The notes below the pieces were generated by a model. That model saw only the letters and a program-made list of their open reading frames with translations. It was not told the origin of the DNA and searched no databases. The position numbers and the translations under genes were made by a program. This document shows, in pieces, positions 14,168-26,049 of a stretch of DNA of 64,000 nucleotides. Source of the stretch: Dioscorea cayenensis subsp. rotundata (Eukaryota; Streptophyta; Magnoliopsida; Dioscoreales; Dioscoreaceae); NCBI RefSeq assembly GCF_009730915.1, contig NC_052489.1, positions 24,731,916-24,795,915 on the forward strand, read 5' to 3'. Numbering within the stretch: position 1 is the first letter of the stretch; each line of letters opens with the position of its first letter.

Positions 14168-14802
14168 CAAATCACTGTTTTTCAAAAGTTTTCCTTTGTG
14201 TGACATTTGACCTACTGTAATTGGTTGATCTAGATCTAAATAATTGTTGTTTTTCCTTCTAACCCTAGATCTAAATGTCTCCATGCGACGACATCGCGGT
14301 CCTCCTTGACCTCATGGACACCGGATCCCTTGAATCCCTACTTCACCGTCGCGGTGGCGCCCCTCTTCCCGACCCATCCTCGCGATCCCTTTCGAGAAGC
14401 CGCTCAGCGTGGCGCTCAGCCTTCTTCAACTCGCCCACACACCGCGCAAGCAACATCCTATCCTCGCAATCCCCCAAAATCACTATTTTTCAAAAGTTTT
14501 CCTTTGTGTGACATTTGGCCTACTGTAATTGGTTGATCTAGATCTAAATAATTGTTGCCCTTCATTCTAACCCTAGATCTAAATGTCTCCAGGCGGCGAC
14601 ATCGCTGTCCTCCTTGACTTCATGGGCGCCGGATCCCTTGAATCCCTACTTCGCCGTCGCGGTGGCGCCCCTCTTCCCGACCCATCCTCGCGATCCCTTT
14701 CGAGAAGCCGCTTAGCGTGGCACTTACCCTTCTTCAACTCGGCCACACACCGCGCGAGCAACATCCCATCCTCGCAATCCCTTTCGAGAAGCCGCTCAGC
14801 AT
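14168..14802 (+). repeat. 308-bp tandem direct duplication with a promoter-like lead and a MAPKK-like fragment
   Basis: Two near-identical units begin at about 14168 and 14476, and equivalent ATGs lie at 14275 and 14583, exactly 308 bp apart. A partial third piece repeats the last part at about 14771-14802. Each unit holds an AT-rich leader with a telo-box-like AACCCTAGATCTAAATG, then GC-rich sequence encoding (second unit) GDIAVLLDFMGAGSLESLLRR, which resembles the hinge/N-lobe edge of plant MAP kinase kinases. Downstream the frame loses kinase similarity. Probably captured gene fragments, not an active kinase. Confidence 0.7.
14275..14511 (+). pseudogene. MAPKK-like kinase fragment, copy 1
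   Basis: A 78-codon frame beginning MSPCDDIAVLLDLMDTGSLE. The DIAVLLDLMDTGSLESLL segment matches the region of plant MAPKKs just after the gatekeeper. No glycine loop, catalytic HRD or DFG motif follows, and the frame becomes Ser/Arg-rich out-of-frame sequence after PLPDP. The second copy starts at 14583. Assignment rests on a short motif and is tentative. Confidence 0.4.
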
Positions 14803-14813
14803 CGGTCTTATAG
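14583..14813 (+). pseudogene. MAPKK-like kinase fragment, copy 2
   Basis: Tandem copy of the frame at 14275, beginning MSPGGDIAVLLDFMGAGSLE and losing similarity at the same point. Differences from copy 1 are single-base substitutions scattered through the unit, so the duplication is not brand new. No kinase catalytic motifs. Confidence 0.4.
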
Positions 14814-15179
14814 CAGATTTCCCAAGCGATAGCGATCGAGCAGAGGAGAGACCATAGGACGGGGATCCAGGAGGGGCCAGTGGAGGAGAGGAGGATGAGG
14901 ATGAGGGTGGAGTGGAGGGCGAAGGAGGCGCAGGTAATTTTTCTCCAATCCAAACTCAAAAAATTTTCAGCCCAAGCAAAAAAATGAAGCCCTAATAAAA
15001 AAGCTCTCTTGCAGACCCGTTTTTTTCTTCTTCTTCTTCCTCGCTGCGTTGCTCCCTACTCCAAAGAACTAATGTAAGTGTTCATTCATTCAATTCAGAA
15101 TGAAAATAAACTTTATATGTTTCTTTAATTTATAGAATTTGATTATGGTTTTGTTTATTTATTTATTTTTTATTAGGAA

Positions 15180-15680
15180 AGAGGAATTCTCAAAGAAGCA
15201 AATCTTGAAAGAAAGCTTCAAAACTCTGCTAAGAAAAACATCACACCTATGACCACCAAACAGGGAGATCAAATTCATGCAACACCAAGGTTATATATAT
15301 ATAAAGATCAGGTATCTTTAGATTGAATATAAACTATTTTATTATGCAAAATTCTCACAATTTTCAGCAACAAACAATACTGGATTTCCAAAGTTATGTT
15401 TATTAATAGCATTTATTTTTCATTGCTGTCAGAAAAACAACAGAAGATGGTGAAGTTGGCAACACCAGGTTATATATATATATATATATATATATAAGTT
15501 TTTATCTCTTGATTTTGTTTAATAAGAAACATATTTAGAGGAACTTAATGATATGGGTTTTTGTTTTCATTTGCAGCGAAATGTCAGCAAAGAAGAACAC
15601 AAATATGAAAGGGAAAAAACAAACAACCATTCCAAAAGAACCAAATTTTCAAAGAATTGGGATCGCCTTTGGCCCCAGTT
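15180..15680 (+). pseudogene. Unrecognised transcribed-looking segments split by AT tracts
   Basis: Lysine-rich frames at 15180-15295 and 15548-15680 (KKNTNMKGKKQTTIPKEPNF) are separated by AT-rich DNA including a TATA microsatellite (about 15472-15496), with plausible GT/AG edges. I do not recognise the product. It could be exons of a small gene or captured fragments of the chimeric locus starting at 14.17 kb. Confidence 0.25.
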
Positions 15681-15681
15681 T

Positions 15682-15862
15682 TCAGGTTTCCATGCTTCTT
15701 CTCTTCAATGTCTTCTCATTGGACAATGGCAACACTGTCAATTGGTGTTCAATAAGGTTGCAAAGAGAGACAAACTCAAAGGTGTCATACAGAGGACTGC
15801 GACAGTCCCATATGGACACCTCTTCTTTCATTTCTGATTTCATGGGACAGTATGTAAGTATT
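15682..15862 (-). pseudogene. Antisense fragment of a plant WDC-x-SPLYD family protein
   Basis: On the minus strand the sequence reads EEVSIWDCRSPLYDTFEFV, then SLCNLIEHQLTVLPLS. I recall a plant family of unknown function with WDCGSPLYDSYELASL followed by a histidine and ALP. The frame closes with a stop just after RRSMET. It lies opposite in strand to the surrounding MAPKK-like and lysine-rich fragments, which suggests a composite locus. Family recognition is from memory. Confidence 0.35.
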
Positions 15863-16269
15863 GTTTTTGCATTTAGTTTTGTTTTCCTCATTGTTGGCAA
15901 ACCATCAGTTTTTTATATCTTTCGATACAATGCTTTAAACAATATTTGAATATAGTCTTCATATGATCTATATTGTATCCATTTATTTAAGAACTTTGAA
16001 AGATTAAGTTCATGTGGTCCATGAGATCAATTTTCTGATTCTAAATTTATTAAATTGTCATAAAAGTCAATATCTGTGATTCAGATAGTTTGATCTTATT
16101 TTTTGTTTCTCTTTTTTTCATTGATGGTGGATGACTTGATTCTCAGATAAGGGCTTCCTGATAATGAGTTTTCCACATGTTGCTTTTTGTTATTCAGGAT
16201 ATGAGAGCATCAGATGCTATTCCTGCCATTTCTTTTAGAGAAATTGGTCTTAAGGTAGATTGTAGTTTT

Positions 16270-17690
16270 TTATTTTTGTATTCAGATTGCCATGACGTGG
16301 ACTAAAGATACCTTCAACCATGATTAATATTTACTCTTTGAACATTGTATGACAAATGATGCTTATTTTCATGGTTATTGATTTTAATGTCTGAATTTTA
16401 CTTCGGTCACTGGGATCAAAATTTGCAAAACCTAATATTCATTTATCCAATAGTGAAGCTCTTTTGATCTTTTAGTGCTTAGATGATTCTTATATTTACA
16501 ATTGTTTGAAATAGAGAGAGCAAGTTATTAATGATATTATGGATATGGTGGACAGATAATATGATGGAAGTGATAGCCTTGAAAGTTTTGTCAAGAAATT
16601 TTTTTTTAATGTTTGATGTGATTTTGTGGAAGCTTTACTAGCATTATTGAGCCATTATTATTGACATTTTAAAATGAGGTACATAGTTGGTTTCAAATTA
16701 AGTTTTGGTGTCAGTGATATATATATATATATATATATTTGACTTTTGACAGTGGGTATAGTAAAACATGAAATAACCCTTTCATCCCTTATATAAAGCT
16801 GTCATTGCATTGTAACTATATACATATACACATATACACATACTTAATCTTAAGCTTGACGAATTGAGTCTATCTTTCATTCAAAAAATAAAGTAAATTT
16901 TATACTTACAATTTGTTCTTGATGTCCATTTTATTAATATATTTGTCCATTTCATTAGCAACCTCAATATGGGTAGATGCAAAGGTTTTCATTGTGCATA
17001 TATATAATATTAATGTTTTTGATATCTAGAAAAGTTTTAAAAAAATATAATAATAACAATTAAAGCAAACAAACAATGTAAATTTAGAATTAATCTTATT
17101 GATTAGAGATGTGCAGTCTTATAAAGTTTGAGTTTAAGGTTTTATACCCGTGGTGGTTATATTCTCATATTAAAAAAAAAATTTGATGCTAACAATAATT
17201 ACTGTTCAACTGGTTGTGTTTTAATAGAGTTAATTATTGAACTGAAATTGATAATAAGCCTAATAATTATATATTCTCTTAAATTATATATTCTCTATGC
17301 ATTATCCTATCAACATTGACAATAATTTTTTGGAATATAAATAACTCATAAAGTTTAGCTCATTTTAAAATTTTATATTGATAGTATATGCTAAAATAAT
17401 TGCAATATTTTGGAGGATTAAATATTTAGAAAATAGAATCTATTGATAAATTCTTTTTAACTCACATTTGTTTTTAATTATTATTTTATGTTATATTAAT
17501 TAGCTTGATATAGAATCAGCTTATGAAAAAGCTGTTCCATCTACTAAATTTTTCATAAAGTTTAGCTTATTGAAATATATATATATATATATATTTGCTA
17601 TGTTTGTAAGATTAATTTATTAACTGAAACTTTTACCTGTTTTTTAATATATTATAATAGGTGAGAAAATGGAAGTTGCTTGGCATGTTG
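16270..17690. other. AT-rich intergenic DNA, nothing recognised
   Basis: No supported gene. Short TA microsatellites lie at about 16719-16738 and 17575-17594. Confidence 0.5.
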
Positions 17691-17699
17691 TTGTTGTTG

Positions 17700-19500
17700 T
17701 ACAATTTAAGGTGATACTTAACAAAAATTAGGATTACCAGCCACAATTCATACATGCGAAAGTCATGATCCGGACCACACACCACATTTTGTATGCAAAA
17801 TCATATTTGAAGATGGCTGTGGAATTCATGAAGATCTTGGATCGGAAGCATATACAAAAAAAAACTGAAAATAATGCTGTGTTACGTGTTATTAAGCATC
17901 TTAAAAATGTGAATGAGAAGGAATTATTTGATGTCAAAAATGAATTAGAAGATTTAAAAGATGTTAACGAAATATTATCGGAAAGCCTTGCGATGATTAC
18001 CAATGAGTTGGACGAGCTGAAGGACAAAATAAGACTGAATGAAGCAGAACAATCTGAAAGTAATATAAATTGACAGAAAAGAAGATATGCTTCAATAGAT
18101 GATTCCTCTCCTGAATGTGTCCAAAAAAACCAGTTTCCTTAGTTATTAAAATAAATCTTAAGTTAGTATAAATATTATGTGTTTAATATTTTAATGCAAG
18201 TCTAATAATAGTCAATATGTAATAAAAGTTGTGTTTTGTATTTCTTTGCCTTTTATATGCATAACATTATTATGTAATTATTAAATATGCTATTATTATT
18301 ATTATTATTATATATGTTAATCATGTAAAAATGAATTTTAATTCTATCAAAATATTATATTATTCAATATTTAGAGCACATGTTAGGTTGTTATTAAAAA
18401 TTTCCCCTTGCAAAACATATATAAAAAACTATTATATGATTACATATTACATAATTATGATATGTATATATATATAACCCACAGCATCAGCGCGGTTACA
18501 TAAATTTAGTATTAAATTAAAGTTATCCCCACTAATAACAATCTTTTTCAGCCTTGTCCATCAGACATTTGACAAATTTTCATTTGTTTGGACTTTTCAT
18601 TATAACACTAAACTTGATTAGACGATTTGGTTAATTTAATTTTAATTAAATAATGATAAAAAACATATGTCATATCATTTCGGAAAAACACAAAATATTT
18701 AAAAAGTTGTTATTGTTTTTATTTTTTATTTTTTTAAATTGAGTGGATCCCACACCAACCCACCATTTCCTCTATATATATATATATATGATATTAATAT
18801 ATATATATATATATAACAGTTATACTTATTTTTTTAAATTTTTTTTAATTGTTTTTTATTGTTTTTCATACATATATAAATATAGGCATGATTTTGTCTA
18901 TTTTAATTTTGTTTTCATTTTTCCTATTATTGTTCATATATATATACACATGATTTTTCGTATTTTAATTGCAAAAGAATAAAATATATAAATAGATATA
19001 TTGTGTTTTTATGTTAATTTTTTATTAATTTCTATATATCTATATATGATTTTTTTTTGTTTTTATTATTTGTATATTATATTATTTGTTATTATTTGAT
19101 TAAATTTATTTGATAATATTAATGTTTGGTTAGTTTTTCATATTTTTTAAGTGATTTTATTTTTTTATAATTTATTTTTTATAATTAGCATCATTAGCTG
19201 AAGCCCATAGCATAAGCACCTATATCGTATACATAATATTAATCTTAGTGATTTTATTTTTTTAAAAAAATTTGTTTGGTTTTGATTGGCCTTTTTTAAT
19301 GGGTTCCACACCAATTCTTTCCTCTCAATACAAATAATAGTTTTTTTTTTTTTTAACATTGTTTTTAAACAGTAAAAAATATAGATTTATTGTTTAATTC
19401 TCTCTCTCCATATGTAGTTGGAATATATATACATATATATATATAATTATTTTTTGTTTATTTTTATTTGATTTTATTATTTCTCTCTCTATATATATGG
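17700..19500 (+). repeat. Left arm of a large imperfect palindrome
   Basis: Pairs in inverted orientation with 19548-21190 around an axis near 19520. Matched landmarks include: 19355-19500 with 19548-19690; the 19299 block with 19708-19735; the 18770-19005 block with 20015-20260; 18480-18770 with 20260-20545; 18285-18400 with 20600-20722; and the coiled-coil ORF 17765-18073 with about 20860-21150. A region of about 290 bp on each side (19010-19300 and 19735-20015) does not match. Confidence 0.85.
17765..18073 (+). CDS. Hypothetical coiled-coil protein in the palindrome's left arm
   Basis: A 102-residue frame beginning MIRTTHHILYAKSYLKMAVEF. From about residue 55 it is dominated by Glu, Leu, Lys and Asp with heptad-like leucines, predicting a coiled coil, and it ends after a polar tail. 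I do not recognise the family. A degenerate counterpart lies on the minus strand in the right arm near 20825-21118, sharing short blocks such as KT(E/D)NNAV-like sequence. It may be the last exon of a larger gene; an AG precedes the open region. Confidence 0.35.
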   Translation: MIRTTHHILYAKSYLKMAVEFMKILDRKHIQKKTENNAVLRVIKHLKNVNEKELFDVKNELEDLKDVNEILSESLAMITNELDELKDKIRLNEAEQSESNIN

Positions 19501-19547
19501 TTTTTGTTTGTTTTTTAATTTTATATACTACCTAACTGACTCTTATG

Positions 19548-21190
19548 CTATATATATAGAGAGAGAAATAATAAAATCAATAAAATAAACAAAAATAATT
19601 ATATATATATATTTTTTTTATATATATAACTACATATGGAGAATTAAACAATAGAGTCTATGTTTTTGCTGTTTGAAGACAGTGTTAAGAGCTATTGTTG
19701 TGTTGGGGAGGAGGAGTTGGTGTGGGACCCATTTAAAGAGATGATCAAGGGAGACCAGACAGGTTTTTGAAGATAGGGTCACTTTAGGATTATTGTGTAT
19801 GCGATGTGGGTTGGCATGCTGTGGACAAGTAGTGATTGCTGGTTATAGAGATGAGTTGTAAAGATACGAGGTCAGCGGGGAGTGTGGAGGGCTGAAGCCC
19901 CAGGCGTTGGTATTTGTCAGATGGGTTTGATCAGATATTAGATGATATGGTATGCAGATAGTAAGGGGCAAAGATCGTATGTGGATGTGTGGAAATTAGT
20001 AGGAGTTAAACGTAAGACACAATATATCTATTTATATATATTTTATTCTTTTGCAATTTAAAATACGAAAAAATCATGTATATATATATGAACAATAATA
20101 GGAAAAATGAAAATAAAATTAAAATAGACAATCATGCCTATATTTATATATGTATGAAAAACAATAAAAACAATTAAAAAATTTAAAAAATAAAATATAA
20201 CTATTATATATATATATATATATTAATATCATATATATATATATAGAGAAATAATTAGGTTGGTGTGGGATCCACTCAATTTAAAAATAAAAAATAAAAA
20301 CAATAACAACTTTTTAAATATTTTGTGTTTTTCCAGAAATGATATGACATATATTTTTATCATTATTTAATTAAATTAAATTAACCAAATCGTCTAAAAT
20401 CAGTTTAGTGTTATAATGAAAGTCAAACAAATGAAAATTTGTCAAATGTCTGATGGACAAGGCTGAAAAAGATTGTTATTAGTGGGGATAACTATAATTT
20501 AATACTAAATTTATGTAACCGCGCTGATGCTGTGGGTTATATATATATACATATCATAATTATGTAATATGTAATCATATAATAGTTTTTTATATATATT
20601 TTGCAAGAGGAAATTTTTAATAACAACCTAACATGTGCTCTAAATATTGAATAATATAATATTTGATTAAAATCATTTTATGATGTATATATAATAATAA
20701 TAATAATAATAGCATATTTAACAGTACATGTGTTATGCGCCAAAAGAACAGCCTGAAACGCACAATACATATTGACAATGAACTTGCATTAAACCAAACA
20801 CATAAGCTGTAACCAAGATTTATTTTAATAACTGAAACTGGTTTTGGACACGATCGGGAGAGGAATCTCTGATGAGCATGTAATCGGTGTATTGCTCGGA
20901 TTGTTCTTCATTCGGTCTTGTCGCTTCGCTCGTCGGTATCGTGATCGTCGCAGGGTTCGACTTCGCTGCTGAATTAACGTATCTTTGGGTATCTTCTGAT
21001 TCATTTTTGACATCCAGGCTAATTCTCTGCGTTTTAAGATGTATGTTTGCGTGACGGCATTATCGGTTTTGTATGTGCTCCGATCCAGGCCTCTTCGTAA
21101 TTCACGGCCATCTTTCAAGCTATGTTTGCGCTGAAAGCGGTGATCGGATCGACGTAACCCGTGGTTATTGACAATCTAATTTTGTTGAAA
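19548..21190 (-). repeat. Right arm of the large palindrome, GC-shifted at its outer end
   Basis: Inverted partner of 17700-19500. From the axis to about 20720 the match is good and AT-rich. From about 20720 outward the copy differs from the left arm by many small deletions and A-to-G-like changes, raising its GC content, yet the order of landmarks is kept (for example the CTGGTTTTGGACAC and TTTTAAGATG blocks). Confidence 0.8.
20860..21150 (-). pseudogene. Degenerate second copy of the coiled-coil ORF
   Basis: In minus orientation the nucleotide sequence lines up with the left-arm ORF block by block, but with many indels. The reading frame is scrambled and only short peptide matches survive. 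It may be a true decayed duplicate or a poorly polished copy. Confidence 0.55.
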
Positions 21191-22699
21191 TATCGCTGGA
21201 ACGAGCAACAATGACGTGGCTGCGGGCCACTGTAATGAGGCAATTAAAGTTCGGTTACGAGGCGTAACTGGGCTGTATATGTGTTCAATGGCTGACTGTG
21301 AAAGGGGCTGACCAGATGGAACGAACTTTCATGAAGCGATTCATATCGAAGCAGTGCTGTAACGTAAAGGTAATGATTGAGCAGGTAATGATTAAAAGAA
21401 TTTGTCGGCGTTCTGTTTTCTAGTATTCAATCCTCGAAAATATTGCGGCTGGCATATGCTATCCGGCCGCAAAACACACAAAATCGAGCTAAACTTTATG
21501 AGTTGTTATGTTGAGAGTGTGTCGGCGGCCAAACAGAATAATGCATGGAAAGGCTGTAATTTAAGAGAATATATAATTATTGAGCTTATTATCGATTTCG
21601 GTTCGATAATTGACTCGGTAAAACGACCAGACCGACGGTCGGTCGCCGGCCCGGCGTCAGATTTTTGTCGAAGATAACCTGCGGGTGTAAAACAGCAGGC
21701 TCAGGCATGAAGACCGTCGTCGGTGGTTGATTCTGGGTTGCGTTGTTTGTTTGGCACTGATTGTTGATACTGCTGCGGATGTCAAGGGCGTTAATGTTAA
21801 CAGCGCAGTGAAAGGCAGCGCATCTGCCCGGTTGCTGGACAGGTGACCAGTAAAGATGGACGTCGGAGGAGCAAGTTGTGAAATTGCTTTGTTTACGGAT
21901 GAAGATGGACTCAGTTCGTCGAAACGGATGTAATGGCGCTGTGGATGATGCGATGACGATGACTTTGCTCTCGGGGAAGGTTGTTCATGTTTATGCCCGC
22001 TGATCGAGGCCAGTGTGTGGTGTGTGTGTGTCACGCAAGGCGATTTGAGACCCGACTGTGTGGGTGCAAGGTGTCGATGACCGGTGAAACTCCGCAGACG
22101 TCAGGCGATTGAGGGCCTGTTGAGCTTCCGGACGCTTCCGTCGCGTCGCCGCCCGTTGATGACGCTCTCTGTTCGAACGATTCAGATGTGAGTCGTCTGA
22201 GCGCTGAGATCAAGGCCGCTGGACATGGAGTGAATGGGTTTGCGGAATTTGAAGTCGGACGATTAAAATCGGTAACCGTGAGGGTAACGTCGTTGTCATA
22301 CAATGAGGTGAGTATTGATCGTGGTTGAGAGGGTATCGGTCACGTCGTAACGTGGCTCTGAGATGAGGGGCTACAGTCTGTGGACAGTTTTCTCTAGGGG
22401 AGTGGCGGGGAACGCGTCGATCACTAAACATCTGATTGAGGAAACGGCACGTGTGGAGGCTCGTTGTCGGGAGGCGCGGAGATCGGTCGTCCGCCGTCGG
22501 TGAGGGTGGATCAAACTATCTGAGGATCACCGGATGTTGACGGTTGCAACTGGGTTGGAGATCAGGAAGGTTGATCCGTGGACCACGTGAACAATCTTCC
22601 AGGGGATGGCAGATGGTGGATTATGATATGGATCGTATGAAGACTGCTGTTCAGAATGTTAGGCGATGACAACGTCGAAGATATAAAAACTGATGGTTC
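21190..22699. other. GC- and CpG-rich tract of unknown content
   Basis: Base composition contrasts sharply with the AT-rich surroundings. Frames are short and none is recognised. It runs into the assembly gap and probably forms one unit with 23700-24512. Confidence 0.5.
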
Positions 22700-23699
22700 N
22701 NNNNNNNNNNNNNNNNNNNNNNNNNNNNNNNNNNNNNNNNNNNNNNNNNNNNNNNNNNNNNNNNNNNNNNNNNNNNNNNNNNNNNNNNNNNNNNNNNNNN
22801 NNNNNNNNNNNNNNNNNNNNNNNNNNNNNNNNNNNNNNNNNNNNNNNNNNNNNNNNNNNNNNNNNNNNNNNNNNNNNNNNNNNNNNNNNNNNNNNNNNNN
22901 NNNNNNNNNNNNNNNNNNNNNNNNNNNNNNNNNNNNNNNNNNNNNNNNNNNNNNNNNNNNNNNNNNNNNNNNNNNNNNNNNNNNNNNNNNNNNNNNNNNN
23001 NNNNNNNNNNNNNNNNNNNNNNNNNNNNNNNNNNNNNNNNNNNNNNNNNNNNNNNNNNNNNNNNNNNNNNNNNNNNNNNNNNNNNNNNNNNNNNNNNNNN
23101 NNNNNNNNNNNNNNNNNNNNNNNNNNNNNNNNNNNNNNNNNNNNNNNNNNNNNNNNNNNNNNNNNNNNNNNNNNNNNNNNNNNNNNNNNNNNNNNNNNNN
23201 NNNNNNNNNNNNNNNNNNNNNNNNNNNNNNNNNNNNNNNNNNNNNNNNNNNNNNNNNNNNNNNNNNNNNNNNNNNNNNNNNNNNNNNNNNNNNNNNNNNN
23301 NNNNNNNNNNNNNNNNNNNNNNNNNNNNNNNNNNNNNNNNNNNNNNNNNNNNNNNNNNNNNNNNNNNNNNNNNNNNNNNNNNNNNNNNNNNNNNNNNNNN
23401 NNNNNNNNNNNNNNNNNNNNNNNNNNNNNNNNNNNNNNNNNNNNNNNNNNNNNNNNNNNNNNNNNNNNNNNNNNNNNNNNNNNNNNNNNNNNNNNNNNNN
23501 NNNNNNNNNNNNNNNNNNNNNNNNNNNNNNNNNNNNNNNNNNNNNNNNNNNNNNNNNNNNNNNNNNNNNNNNNNNNNNNNNNNNNNNNNNNNNNNNNNNN
23601 NNNNNNNNNNNNNNNNNNNNNNNNNNNNNNNNNNNNNNNNNNNNNNNNNNNNNNNNNNNNNNNNNNNNNNNNNNNNNNNNNNNNNNNNNNNNNNNNNNN
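22700..23699. other. Assembly gap of exactly 1000 N
   Basis: A run of 1000 N bases. The round size suggests a placeholder gap, so true distance and content are unknown. Open frames crossing it are meaningless. Confidence 0.99.
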
Positions 23700-24512
23700 A
23701 AACCGGAATGATCTAACCTAACCCTATTCTTGTCCATGTTGCGGTCTCGCGATCGAGAATAGTTCCCGTTGGTCCAGCCACGTCTTATCGACGTACGCCA
23801 CGAACCTCACCACTCCGGCCGCCGGTGATAGCCAGCCGGATCGCGGCCCGTGGAGTAAAGATTTCTGGCTAAGACGCACGAGGCAGGTCACCTTGAGATA
23901 CAGCTACGCCGAGATGCAGGCCTCGGCACGTTTAAAAATGAGTGCTGTTTAAAAATAAGCTACTACATTTTAAGAAATGAGTTCTCTCGGTTTATACGCT
24001 TGTTTGTCTTTGTTTAACCATCGATGTCCTACGCTTTAACATATTGCGCGACGCTTTAAAAAGCGCTTTAAATATACGTTGTTTCATTTATACATGTCTG
24101 CAGAGCACAAGATTAATCGCTTTTATATCCGAGGATTAATTTATCACGTAAATATTTGTTTTTCGTGCTAAATATTAATGTTTTTCGTTTATGAGTTTTA
24201 TAAGTTTAAAAGACGAGTTTCGCTTTAAGAAATGAGGTGTTTGAGAAATGAGGGTTTCTGTTTAAGTAAAACGAGCTACGCTTTACGAGCTCTGATGGCA
24301 GAAATGAGTCTGTCAAAAAGCGACGCATAAAAGAACGAAAAGAAATGTGATGCATGTCTTGAGTTTCAAGAACGTGATTAGATTTCATGATCTTGCGAGA
24401 AAAGCGAGGTGAAGCGATAAAGCGAAGTGGTTGGTGCGAGGCTCTGCAAAACCTCCTACGTGGTCGTTTTGGGAAGTTTTGAGTGGTCGAGGGAGAACTG
24501 GTAATTTTCCCC
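23700..24512 (-). mobile_element. Right part and terminus of a Mutator-like element
   Basis: The end at about 24512, read inward on the minus strand, starts GGGGAAAATTACCAGTTC and continues with ACTCAAAACTTCCCAAAA. This resembles the left terminus of the MULE at 33222 (GGGAAAATTACTGTTC with AAAACTTCCCAAAA). Inside are repeated GCTTTAAA/TTTAAA motifs, as in the 33-39 kb MULE. The left terminus was not found, and the gap lies within. Confidence 0.55.
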
Positions 24513-24799
24513 TCAAAAGTGACCTGCGATTTTATAAATTTATGACATATGAACTAAGCTTCTTTCTTCAAGTCGATATGAAATACTATAATTGTGCTAA
24601 AGTCTTGCGGCATTAATCGCTACACAATTAAATAAATATAACCTAATTTAAAAATTACATACATTTAATCGATGACAAAACAAGCAAAGTCCCAAATTTT
24701 AAATATAATTTGTGATTTAAATTTTGAAAAATTACAAGATAATCTAATAATTTATGCACTTTACAACAACAACAACAATTCCAGAAAAACAAAACATAC

Positions 24800-25212
<413 letters not shown>

Positions 25213-25269
25213 AGCTTCCAGAAAAATAGTATTACGCCTCAGCTTGCACTTGCAGGTGTGGTCACTCTT

Positions 25270-26030
25270 GTAATATACCCAGTTTTGAGCCTTGTGTTTA
25301 TTATTTTATATTTATTATTTATATAGAGATTGAATAATATTTTATAGGAAATCAGATCCGATATATTTGGCAAAATTATTATATATTTAATTAGTTGGTG
25401 TCCTGATCCTTGAATTTCAAATTATTTGTGTGTGTCTGTGTGTGTGGATTCTGTTTTGTGTATGATTGAAATAAAGAATTCTATTGTCTCATAAAATGTG
25501 TATTTTTGGGAGGAATTTTTCAGATTCAATGCTGTTACCATTTTCACAATGAGGAATAGTAATTGATTTTTGTTCTCAAATGAAAAGTCAGCGTTTAACG
25601 TTTTTTTTTCCTTATGTAAAACACGGCCGACACAAAAGACAAATAATAATAATAAAAACACATAGTTATGATAATAGAACTTTTCCTTGAATTTGTAATT
25701 CAAACCAACTAATTTGGTCAATATGATTTTTATGTTATATTAATAATTCAAAGTTTTTGTAACTTTTTTAATAGAGTATCAAACTATGGTTCTACTTTGG
25801 ATTCAAACTTCAATTTGCGATCAAAAACGATTATCCAACTTCGCTTTTATTTCACCGACGATCATTCAACAAATTATGCACTATTTTGATGATGTAGTGT
25901 CGAAATCGCCTCGTAATAAGTGAGATAAAAATTAATTTTTAAACTTATACATCATCAAAAATAGACTGTAATATCTCATGTGACCATTATAATGAAAATA
26001 AAAGTGTAGCTAGATAACCATTATTATTAA
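25270..26030. other. AT-rich intergenic DNA, nothing recognised
   Basis: No supported gene between the ADH-like pseudogene and the LTR-like repeat. Confidence 0.5.
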
Positions 26031-26049
26031 TATTGAAGTTTGAAACTGA

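Noticed and set aside
14579..14959. 126-codon minus frame with a hydrophobic stretch
   Set aside because: Mostly antisense of the duplicated MAPKK-like unit. The hydrophobic part is unrecognised and likely chance, though a captured fragment cannot be excluded.
18743..18982. Tyr/Ile-rich frame in TA repeats
   Set aside because: Low-complexity translation of AT microsatellite within the palindrome.
22562..23737. Long open frames spanning the N run
   Set aside because: They exist only because N bases contain no stop codons; the real sequence at the ends is short and unrecognised.
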